Shown here: positions 1 through 7,345 of the stretch, in pieces
Numbering within the stretch: the stretch's first letter is position 1
Layout of the letters: every line of letters starts with the position of its first letter
NCBI GenBank assembly: GCA_045579745.1
Contig: JAZNMQ010000005.1
Location: 1-21,744, forward strand
Length of the DNA: 21,744 nt
From: Flemingiibacterium sp045579745
GTDB lineage: Bacteria; Bacillota; Clostridia; Oscillospirales; CAG-272
Reading direction: 5' to 3'
The notes under the pieces: model-generated
Database searches by the model: none
What the model saw: the letters and a program-made list of their open reading frames with translations, nothing else
Told to the model about the DNA's origin: nothing
Translations under genes and position numbers: made by a program

Positions 1-110
1 TCACTCCGCTTTAATGTGTCAAAAAATCCTCCGACTCATAGTATATAGTAGAGAGCAAGCCAACGGCAACTCTCAAAACGCGGATTCGTTCGCATTATTT
101 GGAGGTTTTT

Positions 111-272
111 ATGAACAACTGTCTGTGCAACATCTTTGATGACAAGTGCATCTGGATTATCATTATCGCGCTTCTCATTCTCTTTAGCTGCAACAACGGC
201 TGCGGCAACGGCTGTGGCTGCAACAACGGCTGTGGTGGCTATAGCGGATGCGGCGGCTGCGGCTGCAACTAA
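111..272 (+). CDS. Small Cys/Gly/Asn-rich protein with one hydrophobic segment (53 aa)
   Basis: An ATG at 111 follows a clear GGAGG at 101-105 with 5 nt spacing and reads 53 codons to TAA. The product starts MNNCLCNIFDDKC, then has a hydrophobic stretch (about residues 14-25, Ile/Leu-rich), and ends in a tail built almost only of Cys, Gly and Asn (repeats of CNNGCG type). In total there are about 12 cysteines. The hydrophobic segment ends in LILFSC, which loosely resembles a lipobox, but the N-terminus has no positive charge, so lipidation is uncertain. Similar tiny Cys-rich proteins are common in Clostridia, sometimes labelled 'chorion class high-cysteine'; no function is established to my knowledge. 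A sigma-K-like -10 (CATAGTATA, 37-45) lies upstream but no convincing -35 does. Membrane anchoring and disulfide or metal chemistry are inferences. Confidence 0.72.
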   Translation: MNNCLCNIFDDKCIWIIIIALLILFSCNNGCGNGCGCNNGCGGYSGCGGCGCN

Positions 273-292
273 TAGCCTGAAAAATAGGTTCA

Positions 293-322
293 GGAGCTGT
301 TGCACTTAGGTGCAACAGCTCC
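293..322. repeat. Perfect 13-bp hairpin downstream of the Cys-rich gene
   Basis: Arms 293-305 and 310-322 are perfectly complementary around a TTAG loop. No T-run follows on the plus strand, so it is not a classical terminator by itself; it may protect the 3' end of the transcript. The core of the arm, GCTGTTGCA, is shared with the hairpin at 412-442. Confidence 0.6.
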
Positions 323-411
323 CATAAAATACAGCTTGTCACCCACCAGGGGTTCCATTTTTGCGTGCTTTGCACACAAAAACCGCAGTATTTGGGCGCA
401 TTCGCGCCCGA

Positions 412-451
412 GGCTGTTGCAAGTTGAAAACTTGCAACAGCCCCCTTTTTT
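412..451 (+). terminator. Rho-independent terminator of the Cys-rich gene
   Basis: A 14-bp perfect stem (412-425 with 429-442, loop GAA) is followed by CCC and six T residues (446-451). It ends where the convergent spoVAE coding region begins (450). On the minus strand the sequence beyond the stem lacks an adjacent T-run, so it mainly serves the plus strand. Confidence 0.8.
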
Positions 452-818
452 ATGATTTTGGTTTTCCTTTAAAGAACAGCGCGGCTATCCATGCAAGAAA
501 GATCGAGGCCGTGATGCCTGCCGCAGTCGCAGTCAAGCCTCCGGTCAGCGCACCAATGAGTCCCTTTTCGGTTACTGCCTTCTGAACGCCCTTTGCAAGC
601 GAATAACCAAATCCCGTCAGAGGAACGGTCGCGCCTGAGCCTGCAAAATCAACAAGCGGCTCATAAGCACCGATTCCCGTAAGAATTACGCCTGCGACAA
701 CATGAAATACAAGGATTCTCGCCGGAGTCAGCTTAGTTCGGTCAATTAGAATCTGCGCGATAACGCAAATCGCGCCTCCGACGATAAACGCCCAAACAAA
801 TTCAAGAAGTTTATCCAT
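450..818 (-). CDS. spoVAE: Stage V sporulation protein AE (SpoVAE)
   Basis: SpoVA proteins form the inner-membrane channel that moves Ca-dipicolinic acid into the forespore and out again during germination. The 122-aa product is very hydrophobic, with several membrane segments, and carries the motifs AFIVGGAICVIAQ (near the N-terminus) and ATVPLTGFG (middle), both paralogous to motifs in the SpoVAC encoded upstream. I start it at the ATG at 816-818, because GGAGGAG lies 4 nt upstream; a longer reading from 845 has no such site and would extend the overlap. The start overlaps the spoVAD stop (811-813) by 8 nt, which suggests translational coupling. It is the last gene of the spoVAC-D-E operon and converges on the Cys-rich gene. 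Confidence 0.93.
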   Translation of the reverse strand: MDKLLEFVWAFIVGGAICVIAQILIDRTKLTPARILVFHVVAGVILTGIGAYEPLVDFAGSGATVPLTGFGYSLAKGVQKAVTEKGLIGALTGGLTATAAGITASIFLAWIAALFFKGKPKS

Positions 819-1821
819 TTTGCTCCTCCGTCGTAATATGAACAAGATGCGCGATTCCGGGTATAGTCAAGCCCTGCTGAATGCTTGCGGTATTCATCAT
901 CGCACCGGTTGCAAGAATCAGAATATCGGTAAGCTTTGAGCGTTTAAGCTCGGGTAAAATATGCGCGCCGAGCACAGTAGCACAGCATCCGCAGCCCGAG
1001 CCGCCTGCGTGAACATCCTGCTTTTCGCGGTCGTAAATCATGAGCCCGCAGTCCCGATGAACACCCGAAATATCAATACCGTCGGCTTTTAGCAGATCTG
1101 CAAGTATTCCGCTTCCCTCGAAGCCGAGGTCGCCCGTGAAGATTGCGGAAAAATCTGACGGCGCCTTTCCCGATTCATTAAAATAGCGTCGGAGCGTATC
1201 ATACGCCGCCGGTGCCATCGCCGCGCCCATATTAGCCGGATCATTTATACCCTTGTCGCAGACACGGCCCGGTAAGACCTCGCATATATAAGGCGGATCG
1301 CTGTGTGCCTCAACGATTATCGCCGCAGAGCCTGTAACCGTCCACTGCGCTGTCGGAGTTCGCTGACCTCCGTATTCAATCGGAAAGCGGAACTGCCGCT
1401 CAGCCGAGCAGTTATGCGACGAGGTAACAGCCGCGACGCGCTTATATTTCCCCGAATCAACAAGCATCGAGCCGAGCACAAGCCCCTCGGCAATGGTTGA
1501 GCACGCCCCGAACAGTCCGAAAAACTGCGCATCAAAATTTGCAAGCCCGTATCCGCTCGAGGTACATTGGTTTATAAGATCCCCCGCAAAAATCGCATCA
1601 ATATCGCCAATTTTCAAGCCGCACTTATCGAGTGCGAAGTTCATCGCAATTCTCTGCATCTCGCTTTCTGACTGCTCCCAGGTTGGCATCCCGAATGTTT
1701 CCGAGGTGTCATAGAGGTCAAATGCGTAGCCGAGCGGTCCCTCGATCTCCTTTTTTCCAACAACCGTACCTGCCGATTTTATCGATGGCAAATTGTTTAA
1801 TTTAATTATTCCCTGTCCCAT
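811..1821 (-). CDS. spoVAD: Stage V sporulation protein AD (SpoVAD)
   Basis: SpoVAD is the soluble, dipicolinate-binding, thiolase-fold subunit of the SpoVA apparatus, lying on the forespore inner membrane. The protein is 336 aa, the usual length, with no signal peptide. It has the thiolase-like nucleophile region FGACSTIAEG (Cys about 107), a Gly-rich HAGGSGCGCC near residue 270, and an N-terminal IKLNNLPSIKSAGTVVG typical of the family. The ATG at 1819-1821 is chosen over an adjacent TTG at 1824 because GGGGTG lies about 5 nt upstream of it. A 104-nt gap separates it from spoVAC and holds a possible sigma-G -10 (CATAGTA) without a matching -35, so transcription most likely comes from the promoter before spoVAC. 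Confidence 0.95.
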   Translation of the reverse strand: MGQGIIKLNNLPSIKSAGTVVGKKEIEGPLGYAFDLYDTSETFGMPTWEQSESEMQRIAMNFALDKCGLKIGDIDAIFAGDLINQCTSSGYGLANFDAQFFGLFGACSTIAEGLVLGSMLVDSGKYKRVAAVTSSHNCSAERQFRFPIEYGGQRTPTAQWTVTGSAAIIVEAHSDPPYICEVLPGRVCDKGINDPANMGAAMAPAAYDTLRRYFNESGKAPSDFSAIFTGDLGFEGSGILADLLKADGIDISGVHRDCGLMIYDREKQDVHAGGSGCGCCATVLGAHILPELKRSKLTDILILATGAMMNTASIQQGLTIPGIAHLVHITTEEQNG

Positions 1822-1925
1822 CAAAGCACCCCGTTTTCGCTTGCGCGAAGTTTTTTTGTTTTTGTATTATTTGGCTCTATTATTCTCGATGATCTACTAT
1901 GCCAGGTCTTGATTTTGAGAAAAAA

Positions 1926-2366
1926 TCACATGCTCATAAAATAATAAATCACGCCGTAGATCACCGATGCGATCGTGCCGTACATGATCACAGGCCCTGC
2001 AACCGTGAAAATTTTCGCACCTACGCCGAGAATAAAGCCCTCGGCTTTTGTGTCAATCGCAGGCGAAACCACAGCATTGGCAAATCCCGTAATCGGCACA
2101 AGCGTTCCAGCACCTGCAAACCTTGCAATATTATCGAATATGTTGAGCGCGGTCAATACTGCCGCAATGAATACGAGCGAAACGGGAACGAGCATTTTCA
2201 CGACCTCTTCCGTCGCGCCAAGCCATGAATAAAGCTCGTGCAGACCTTGTCCGATCACGCAAATCCCCCCTCCGACAATGAATGCCTTCGCGCAGTCTGC
2301 TCCGAGATTTGATTTTGCCGCACGCTTCTCAACGTATTTTTTGTATGTTTTATCATCCATCTTCAT
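1926..2366 (-). CDS. spoVAC: Stage V sporulation protein AC (SpoVAC)
   Basis: Integral-membrane SpoVA subunit; in Bacillus SpoVAC behaves as a mechanosensitive channel for dipicolinate release. The product is 146 aa with a charged N-terminus (about residues 1-25), then hydrophobic segments containing AFIVGGGICVIGQ and AGTLVPITGFANAVV, family hallmarks also seen in SpoVAE. The ATG at 2364-2366 sits 7 nt after a strong GGGAGGG (2374-2380); a second in-frame ATG lies 2 codons in. First gene of the operon. Its ribosome-binding site is one arm of an inverted repeat, and a sigma-G-like promoter lies just upstream (separate entries), which fits expression in the forespore late in sporulation. Confidence 0.95.
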   Translation of the reverse strand: MKMDDKTYKKYVEKRAAKSNLGADCAKAFIVGGGICVIGQGLHELYSWLGATEEVVKMLVPVSLVFIAAVLTALNIFDNIARFAGAGTLVPITGFANAVVSPAIDTKAEGFILGVGAKIFTVAGPVIMYGTIASVIYGVIYYFMSM

Positions 2367-2368
2367 AA

Positions 2369-2416
2369 AAATACCCTCCCTTGGTTTTTAGTAGCATGCC
2401 CAAAGGGAGGGTATTT
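2369..2416 (-). terminator. Inverted repeat ending topB RNA and containing the spoVAC ribosome-binding site
   Basis: Perfect 14-bp arms at 2369-2382 and 2403-2416 flank a 20-nt loop. On the minus strand the second arm runs into a short T-run (five T at 2367-2371), so it can act as a terminator for topB, whose stop is at 2429. The same second arm contains GGGAGGG, the Shine-Dalgarno of spoVAC. Confidence 0.65.
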
Positions 2417-2420
2417 ATTC
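2385..2420 (-). promoter_or_regulatory. Sigma-G-type promoter of the spoVA operon
   Basis: On the minus strand, GAATA (2416-2420) matches the sigma-G -35 pattern GHATR, and CATGCTA (2392-2398) matches the -10 pattern CATnnTA. The spacer is 17 nt. The predicted start is near 2385, leaving a leader of about 20 nt with the spoVAC ribosome-binding site. Sigma-G control of spoVA is established in Bacillus; the assignment here is by motif only. Confidence 0.75.
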
Positions 2421-2428
2421 ATATTTGA

Positions 2429-4636
2429 TTATATAAATGTATCATCTACGGGAATTCCTGCAATCAGCCCGTTTTCCCCACGCTGTCGCGTCGGAATCTG
2501 AGCTCTGCTGTCGGATCTTTCCCTCGGCACATCAAAATCGAACACCGCTTTGCCGTCCTGAAGCTTCAGGCGTGCCTTGAAAGCATTGCCTTTTTTTGAA
2601 ATAAAGCCGTCGAGAGGCTCAGTTTTGCCGTTTTCGAGAAGCGAGCGCATCTCGCCGATCGATATCACACGCCCGAGAATTGTCGAATTAACCGTAAATT
2701 TACAGCCGTTAACCTTATAATTTGCGCATCCGTAGCCAAAGCGCGTGCGTCTTACCTCGCCGCCGCAGATCGGGCAAACACCGACCAAATCTCCTGCAAA
2801 GCCGATAGAATCAGGACTGTTCGCCATTGAAAAAACTTCGGATATCTCACGCTCGGCGATAGCTGTCGCATCCTTGACGGAGATTTCGCCGCGATACACC
2901 CGCTTTAAAGCCTTACCGAGCTCAGCGGTTTTGTATTTGTCCATGCCGATTCCCATTCCGCCGAGAGAATCTACCAAAAACTCACCTGCAGGAAGTATGG
3001 TGTAAACATCCTTTTTCAGCTGAATGTATTCGGAGTGACGCGCATTATCGATGATCTGCGTGCGAGTTGCCTCTGTTCCGAGCTCCAGGCCTTCAAAAAT
3101 CGCACGGTATTCCTCGGCATCATCCGCATCATCATCGTTTTTCGCAAGGTCCTCGCGAAAGGGATTTTTCAGATAGTTATTGAGCGTTTCTATAGTATAA
3201 TGCTTGGGCGGAGTCGACTCCTTTTCAGTCGGCTGAAAGTCAATAGCGACCGATTCGCCTTTTTTAAGCGACGGCAGGATCTTATCCTTTGTCGTATAGT
3301 CGTCGTATTTTGTCCAGCCCTTCTCGACCATCACAGTTCCCTTTAAGGTAAACTCCTCGCCGCCCGATTTTGGATTTCCTACCGCAATTTTAATTTCCGT
3401 GCGGTCAACAATACAGTCAGCCGCGCAAAATACTGCGGCAAATCGGCGCATAATAGCTCCGTAAACCTTTGCTTCGTCGGGAGAAAGGCGCGATTTGTCG
3501 GGAAGCTTTGTCGTTGGGGTGAGTGCTGAATGGGCTTCGATCTTGCTGTCGTCGAAAATCTGCTTGGTTTCCTTAAAGGCGATGTCATATCCGAGCCTTG
3601 ATACCGCTCCGACCACGCGCTTTATTTTATCCTTTTCAGCCGTTGCAAGATACTCAGAGTTTGTACGCGGATATGTAACATATCCCTCCTCATACAGCTT
3701 TTGGAGTATCTCAAGGCTTTGATTCATCGACATCTTGTATTTTTTTCCGAGGAAGCTCTGAAGCTTTGTCAGCGACCAAAGCTTACCAGGTGAGAGCTTG
3801 TCCTTTTTGCGTTTGACAGCGCTTACAGTCGCTCCGAGCGAATTGTATTCGGCGCATTTCGCCATGCAGGCTTCGATTGAATTTTTATCGAATTTCTGCT
3901 TTGAAAGAAGCTCGATCGCCTCGCCGTTTGTAATCGCATTTGAGCGCGGCTGATAATATTTTTCGGGCACAAACGCTCGTATCGCGCGGTCACGCTCGCA
4001 AATAGCACGAACTATCGGTACGATAACCCGTCCAACTCTAAGAAGCGCACCCGAACGGAGCGTTGCAAATCGCGTCAGATTGATTCCATACAGCCAATCG
4101 ATGTATGTTCGCGCGAAGCCTTCGTTCGCAAGCTTGTCATATTCCGCTTCAGGCGGCGGATCAGATGCCGCCGCAACGATCGTTTCGGGCGTTTGGTCGG
4201 GAAGCCAGAGCCTGCAAAGACGCTTACCGTTCACGCTGAATGCGTCAGACGGCTTGAGCCCGAATGCGACCATTATGCAGAGTCGGACGATGATTTCGCC
4301 CTCTCTGTCCGAGTCGCCTGCGTTTATGATCGTATCGACATCCGAGCGATGGCAGAGCTGCTTAATTATTTCGAACTGCTTCTTTACTCCGTCGTCACCG
4401 CCGCGAATTGTATAGCAGAATTCATCAGGAAAGCACGGCAAGCCCTCCATCGTCCATTTCGATTTCGGCTTGCCGCCTGTGTAATATTCTATATCCGCAA
4501 GTGAAAACAAATGTCCGAATGCCCATGTCACGAGATAATCTCCGACGCTTAGGAATCCGTTTGCCCTTTTCACATCGCCGAGCGCCGCCGCGATAGACCT
4601 CGCAAGGCTCGGCTTTTCTGCGATAATCAGCTTCAT
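2429..4636 (-). CDS. topB: DNA topoisomerase III-like type IA topoisomerase
   Basis: Type IA topoisomerases cut and rejoin one DNA strand through a tyrosyl intermediate to relax or decatenate DNA. The 735-aa protein has the TOPRIM domain (EKPS at 7-10, GDSDREGE at 107-114) and the catalytic region TYPRTNSEYL with Tyr322. It also has a C-terminal four-cysteine zinc ribbon (CPIC...C...C, about residues 630-655), followed by a second small domain. The conserved stretch usually read as SVGRVQTPTL is replaced by RVGRVIVPIV (about 200-208), so this is a divergent member. Its ATG overlaps the stop of the upstream transporter gene (ATGA), indicating co-transcription. An imperfect hairpin/T-run terminator follows before spoVAC. 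Topoisomerase III is preferred over TopA because of the length and the order of domains. Confidence 0.9.
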   Translation of the reverse strand: MKLIIAEKPSLARSIAAALGDVKRANGFLSVGDYLVTWAFGHLFSLADIEYYTGGKPKSKWTMEGLPCFPDEFCYTIRGGDDGVKKQFEIIKQLCHRSDVDTIINAGDSDREGEIIVRLCIMVAFGLKPSDAFSVNGKRLCRLWLPDQTPETIVAAASDPPPEAEYDKLANEGFARTYIDWLYGINLTRFATLRSGALLRVGRVIVPIVRAICERDRAIRAFVPEKYYQPRSNAITNGEAIELLSKQKFDKNSIEACMAKCAEYNSLGATVSAVKRKKDKLSPGKLWSLTKLQSFLGKKYKMSMNQSLEILQKLYEEGYVTYPRTNSEYLATAEKDKIKRVVGAVSRLGYDIAFKETKQIFDDSKIEAHSALTPTTKLPDKSRLSPDEAKVYGAIMRRFAAVFCAADCIVDRTEIKIAVGNPKSGGEEFTLKGTVMVEKGWTKYDDYTTKDKILPSLKKGESVAIDFQPTEKESTPPKHYTIETLNNYLKNPFREDLAKNDDDADDAEEYRAIFEGLELGTEATRTQIIDNARHSEYIQLKKDVYTILPAGEFLVDSLGGMGIGMDKYKTAELGKALKRVYRGEISVKDATAIAEREISEVFSMANSPDSIGFAGDLVGVCPICGGEVRRTRFGYGCANYKVNGCKFTVNSTILGRVISIGEMRSLLENGKTEPLDGFISKKGNAFKARLKLQDGKAVFDFDVPRERSDSRAQIPTRQRGENGLIAGIPVDDTFI

Positions 4637-5592
4637 ATCAGACCCGCGTTTCTGAGAACGAACGTGCCGACGAACAGCGTGAACACGCTCATCAGGGTTG
4701 AGATCAGCAGGATCTGTCCTGCAAGCTCATGGTCGCTTTTCATCTGCTTTGCCATTATGTAGCTCGAAACCGAAGCCGGGCTTCCGAACTGTATCATGAT
4801 AACACCGAGCGCAACTCCGCGGAAGCCTAAAAGTATGCCAAATAAGCAGGCAGCGAAAGGCAGGAAGATCGTTTTAATCGAAGCAGAGCCAAGCGTCAGC
4901 GCGAATCTTCCCTTGAAGGATTCGAGCTTGAAGGTCGCGCCAAGGCTGATAAGCGCAAGCGGTGTCGCCATTCCTGCGAGATAATCAAGGCTTCGCTCGG
5001 CAAGAAGCGGAAGCGAAAGTCCTGTGAGCTTCCAAAGAAGACCAAGCACGATAGCTATTATCAGCGGATTGGTTACAACGGTTTGGGAAATTCGAAGTGC
5101 GAGCTGTTTTTTAGTGAGCTTTACATCGGCAGGCGCATAAATACTGAGTATTACGACTGCGAGCGAATTGAAAAGCGCAACGATAAATGGCAAAACAAAT
5201 GCCATCGTAGAGCGTCCATCAGCTCCGAACATATTTTCGGCTAATGTGATTCCGATAATTGCAGTATTGGCGCGGTATGCACCCTGAATGAATGCGCCTC
5301 GCTTAGCGTTATCCTTCAGGAAAAGCGGCACAATCAGAGTTGGCAGCAAAAACGAGAGAATTACCGCTACAATACAGAAAACGAGCAATTTCGGATCAAA
5401 TTTATTGCCGATATCAGCCATAGCAAGGTCGACGAACAGCAAGCACGGCAAGCATAATTTAAAAACAAGCTTATCCGCCGCCGCAAGGAAGCCTTCATTA
5501 AGAAGCTTCATCCTGCCAAGCACTGCACCGACAACGGTAAGTACAAAGATAGGTGCAACCGAATTAAGGCTGAACAGCAAGCTTTCAAGCAT
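4633..5592 (-). CDS. AEC (auxin efflux carrier) family transporter
   Basis: A 319-aa polytopic membrane protein with about ten hydrophobic segments in two halves, as expected for the AEC/BART superfamily. Recognisable features are an N-terminal PIFVLTVVGAVLGR, a conserved central RANTAIIGI, and the C-terminal half with SLGATF and QFGSPASVSSYIMA. Bacterial members carry out organic-acid (malate, malonate) or similar anion transport; the substrate here cannot be read from sequence. The start has AGGAGG 5 nt upstream. It lies 14 nt after the CapA-like gene and overlaps topB by 4 nt, so it belongs to the same transcript, with no obvious functional link. Confidence 0.9.
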   Translation of the reverse strand: MLESLLFSLNSVAPIFVLTVVGAVLGRMKLLNEGFLAAADKLVFKLCLPCLLFVDLAMADIGNKFDPKLLVFCIVAVILSFLLPTLIVPLFLKDNAKRGAFIQGAYRANTAIIGITLAENMFGADGRSTMAFVLPFIVALFNSLAVVILSIYAPADVKLTKKQLALRISQTVVTNPLIIAIVLGLLWKLTGLSLPLLAERSLDYLAGMATPLALISLGATFKLESFKGRFALTLGSASIKTIFLPFAACLFGILLGFRGVALGVIMIQFGSPASVSSYIMAKQMKSDHELAGQILLISTLMSVFTLFVGTFVLRNAGLI

Positions 5593-5606
5593 AAGTGCCT
5601 CCTTGA

Positions 5607-6911
5607 TTAATGTAAAAATTCAGGCAAAAACTCCGCAGATACGTTTTTAGTGACAAACGACTTTATAGTTTCAAGATCCCACTTTTTAAGCGTATTTGAC
5701 TGACCAAACACATGAGTTCCGTGAAGCTTCGCCATCTCCTCGGTATAATCCTCGAGGCGATAGACCTGAAGCCCGAGTCTTTCCATATTATAGTGTATAA
5801 CGATTGGGTCAAGAAGCGGATTTTCTATCGAAATCTCGCCGTTTTTATTTTTTACGATGTCAAAGGTCGCAAGTCCTCCGACAAGGTTGCGGTTGTTATA
5901 CTGAGTTGAGATAAAGCTTCCGACCGAGAAGATAACAAGCGTTTTAGTTTCATCAGGCGCGGTGTACCACTCAATTGGCTGTATAACATGAGGGTGCATT
6001 CCGATTATTACATCAGCTCCCGCGTCGGTTATAGACTGAGCAAGTCTTCTCTCGGAAGCTGATGGAATGTGGCTGTTTTCGTTTTCCTGTCCCCAGTGCA
6101 TTACAACAAACACGAGGTCCGCCTTCTCACGGGCTTTTTTTGTCATTGCGACAACCTCAGCCTCGTCTGTGTACGGGATGTACATCTCGCTTGTTGCAGG
6201 GAGCTTCATATTATTCGTATCATAAGTATACGAAATAAATGCTATTGAAATTCCGTCCTTTTCGACCACGCGGATGTTTTCGTAATCCTCACGATTCTTA
6301 TATCCGCCAAGCATGGTTATCGGCTGAGAGCCCCAGAATTCGAGCGAGCCCTTATAGCTTCTCTCACCCTTATCGAGCATGTGGTTGTTGGCAACATTGA
6401 TTATGTCAAATCCGAGCTCAACCAGCGTTTCTCCTGCCGCCTCGGGAGAATTGAAGTTCGGGTAACCTACGATACCGAGTGAATCTCCTCCAACCGGCGT
6501 TTCCTGATTAATAAACGCAAGATCGGCATCAGCAATAACATCAGCAACTCCATCGTACATATCAATGAAATTATAGCTCTCACCGGCTTTAGCTCTCGAG
6601 CGCGCATCGAGAAAAACATTCTCGTGGATAATGTTATCTCCCGCAACGAGGAATTTTATCACAGTCGAGTCATCGACAGGTGTGACAACACTTGGGGTAT
6701 CGGGACGAGCTGTGGTATCATCCTCATGACGGACAGTTGTATCAGGCGTGGAATCGCTGTCCGTGGGCACCTCAACTCTGATCGGATTTGATTCCGATTC
6801 ATCGGGCTCGGTTACAAGCCCGTGGTGATCATTTTCATCCACTGAGCCGCATCCGCCGAGCATTGTCAAAGCAAGTAAAAGTGCAAGCAAGGTTTTAGTT
6901 TTTCTAAGCAT
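5607..6911 (-). CDS. CapA-like metallophosphatase-fold lipoprotein
   Basis: A 434-aa CapA family protein (related to the poly-gamma-glutamate synthesis subunit PgsA/CapA). It begins with a lipoprotein signal, KTLLALLLALTMLGGC, with the lipobox Leu18-Gly-Gly-Cys21. An acidic, Thr/Pro-rich linker (about 22-84) follows, then the calcineurin-like domain with GDNIIH (91-96), NQE (135-137), NNH (175-177), MHWG (271-274) and GMHPHVIQ (304-311). There are no capB/capC genes nearby, so polyglutamate synthesis is not implied; a cell-surface hydrolase role is equally possible. The ATG at 6909-6911 is chosen (GGAG 9 nt upstream) over a TTG at 6932. It overlaps the preceding gene's TAA by one base. Confidence 0.88.
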   Translation of the reverse strand: MLRKTKTLLALLLALTMLGGCGSVDENDHHGLVTEPDESESNPIRVEVPTDSDSTPDTTVRHEDDTTARPDTPSVVTPVDDSTVIKFLVAGDNIIHENVFLDARSRAKAGESYNFIDMYDGVADVIADADLAFINQETPVGGDSLGIVGYPNFNSPEAAGETLVELGFDIINVANNHMLDKGERSYKGSLEFWGSQPITMLGGYKNREDYENIRVVEKDGISIAFISYTYDTNNMKLPATSEMYIPYTDEAEVVAMTKKAREKADLVFVVMHWGQENENSHIPSASERRLAQSITDAGADVIIGMHPHVIQPIEWYTAPDETKTLVIFSVGSFISTQYNNRNLVGGLATFDIVKNKNGEISIENPLLDPIVIHYNMERLGLQVYRLEDYTEEMAKLHGTHVFGQSNTLKKWDLETIKSFVTKNVSAEFLPEFLH

Positions 6912-7324
6912 TATTTTTTCTCCGCTGAGCAAGGTGATTTAAAAAACTTTTCAAGGTCAGCTGCCCATCTGCCCTCGGAATCCTTTGAAAATCCGAGCCA
7001 TTTAATGAGCTTCTCATCGCAGTCCGCCTCAAAATAAGCATAGTGAATACCGTGAAGGTCAATGAAATTCATCGTCTGTCTGCCCATGATGAACATAGCC
7101 TCGGTATCATCGGTGCCCTTTGCCTTTGCAAGGCTGACGATATGAGCCTCTCGCCCAAGGCTGAACTGACAGATTCCGACAAATTCGCCCTCGATCTCGA
7201 CATCGTTGACATCAGGCTTCAGCCATGCGCCATAGGCAAGGCAATCGGGATCATATTCGACATTGCAGCGATTAGCAAGCACCTCTTGAAGTGCTTTGTC
7301 CTGTATCGGTTTGATTATCAGCAT
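6911..7324 (-). CDS. GNAT-like hypothetical protein (137 aa)
   Basis: The product is 137 aa, soluble, with no signal sequence. The pattern EFVGICQFSLGREAHIVSLA, then a TDDTEAMFIMGRQTMNFIDL helix, and a C-terminal WLGFSKDSEGRW resembles the beta4-beta5 core and the C-terminal 'LGF' strand of GNAT acetyltransferases. The usual acetyl-CoA loop (Q/RxxGxG/A) is not evident, so catalytic activity is doubtful. I recall similar Clostridia proteins labelled GNAT family or hypothetical. The ATG at 7322-7324 has AAGGAAG upstream. It lies 21 nt after rluB and overlaps the CapA-like gene by 1 nt, so it is in the same operon. Confidence 0.8.
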   Translation of the reverse strand: MLIIKPIQDKALQEVLANRCNVEYDPDCLAYGAWLKPDVNDVEIEGEFVGICQFSLGREAHIVSLAKAKGTDDTEAMFIMGRQTMNFIDLHGIHYAYFEADCDEKLIKWLGFSKDSEGRWAADLEKFFKSPCSAEKK

Positions 7325-7345
7325 AATAATTTCTTCCTTAATATA

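Noticed and set aside
36..305. Ala/Val-rich 89-aa frame on the minus strand
   Set aside because: It is the antisense of the Cys/Gly-rich codons of the 111-272 gene; low complexity and no ribosome-binding site.
1836..1925. Hairpin with T7 on the plus strand (1836-1857) and a CATAGTA sigma-G -10 on the minus strand before spoVAD
   Set aside because: The stem has only 5 bp and no plus-strand gene needs it; the -10 has no GHATR -35 at 17-18 nt. A weak second promoter remains possible.
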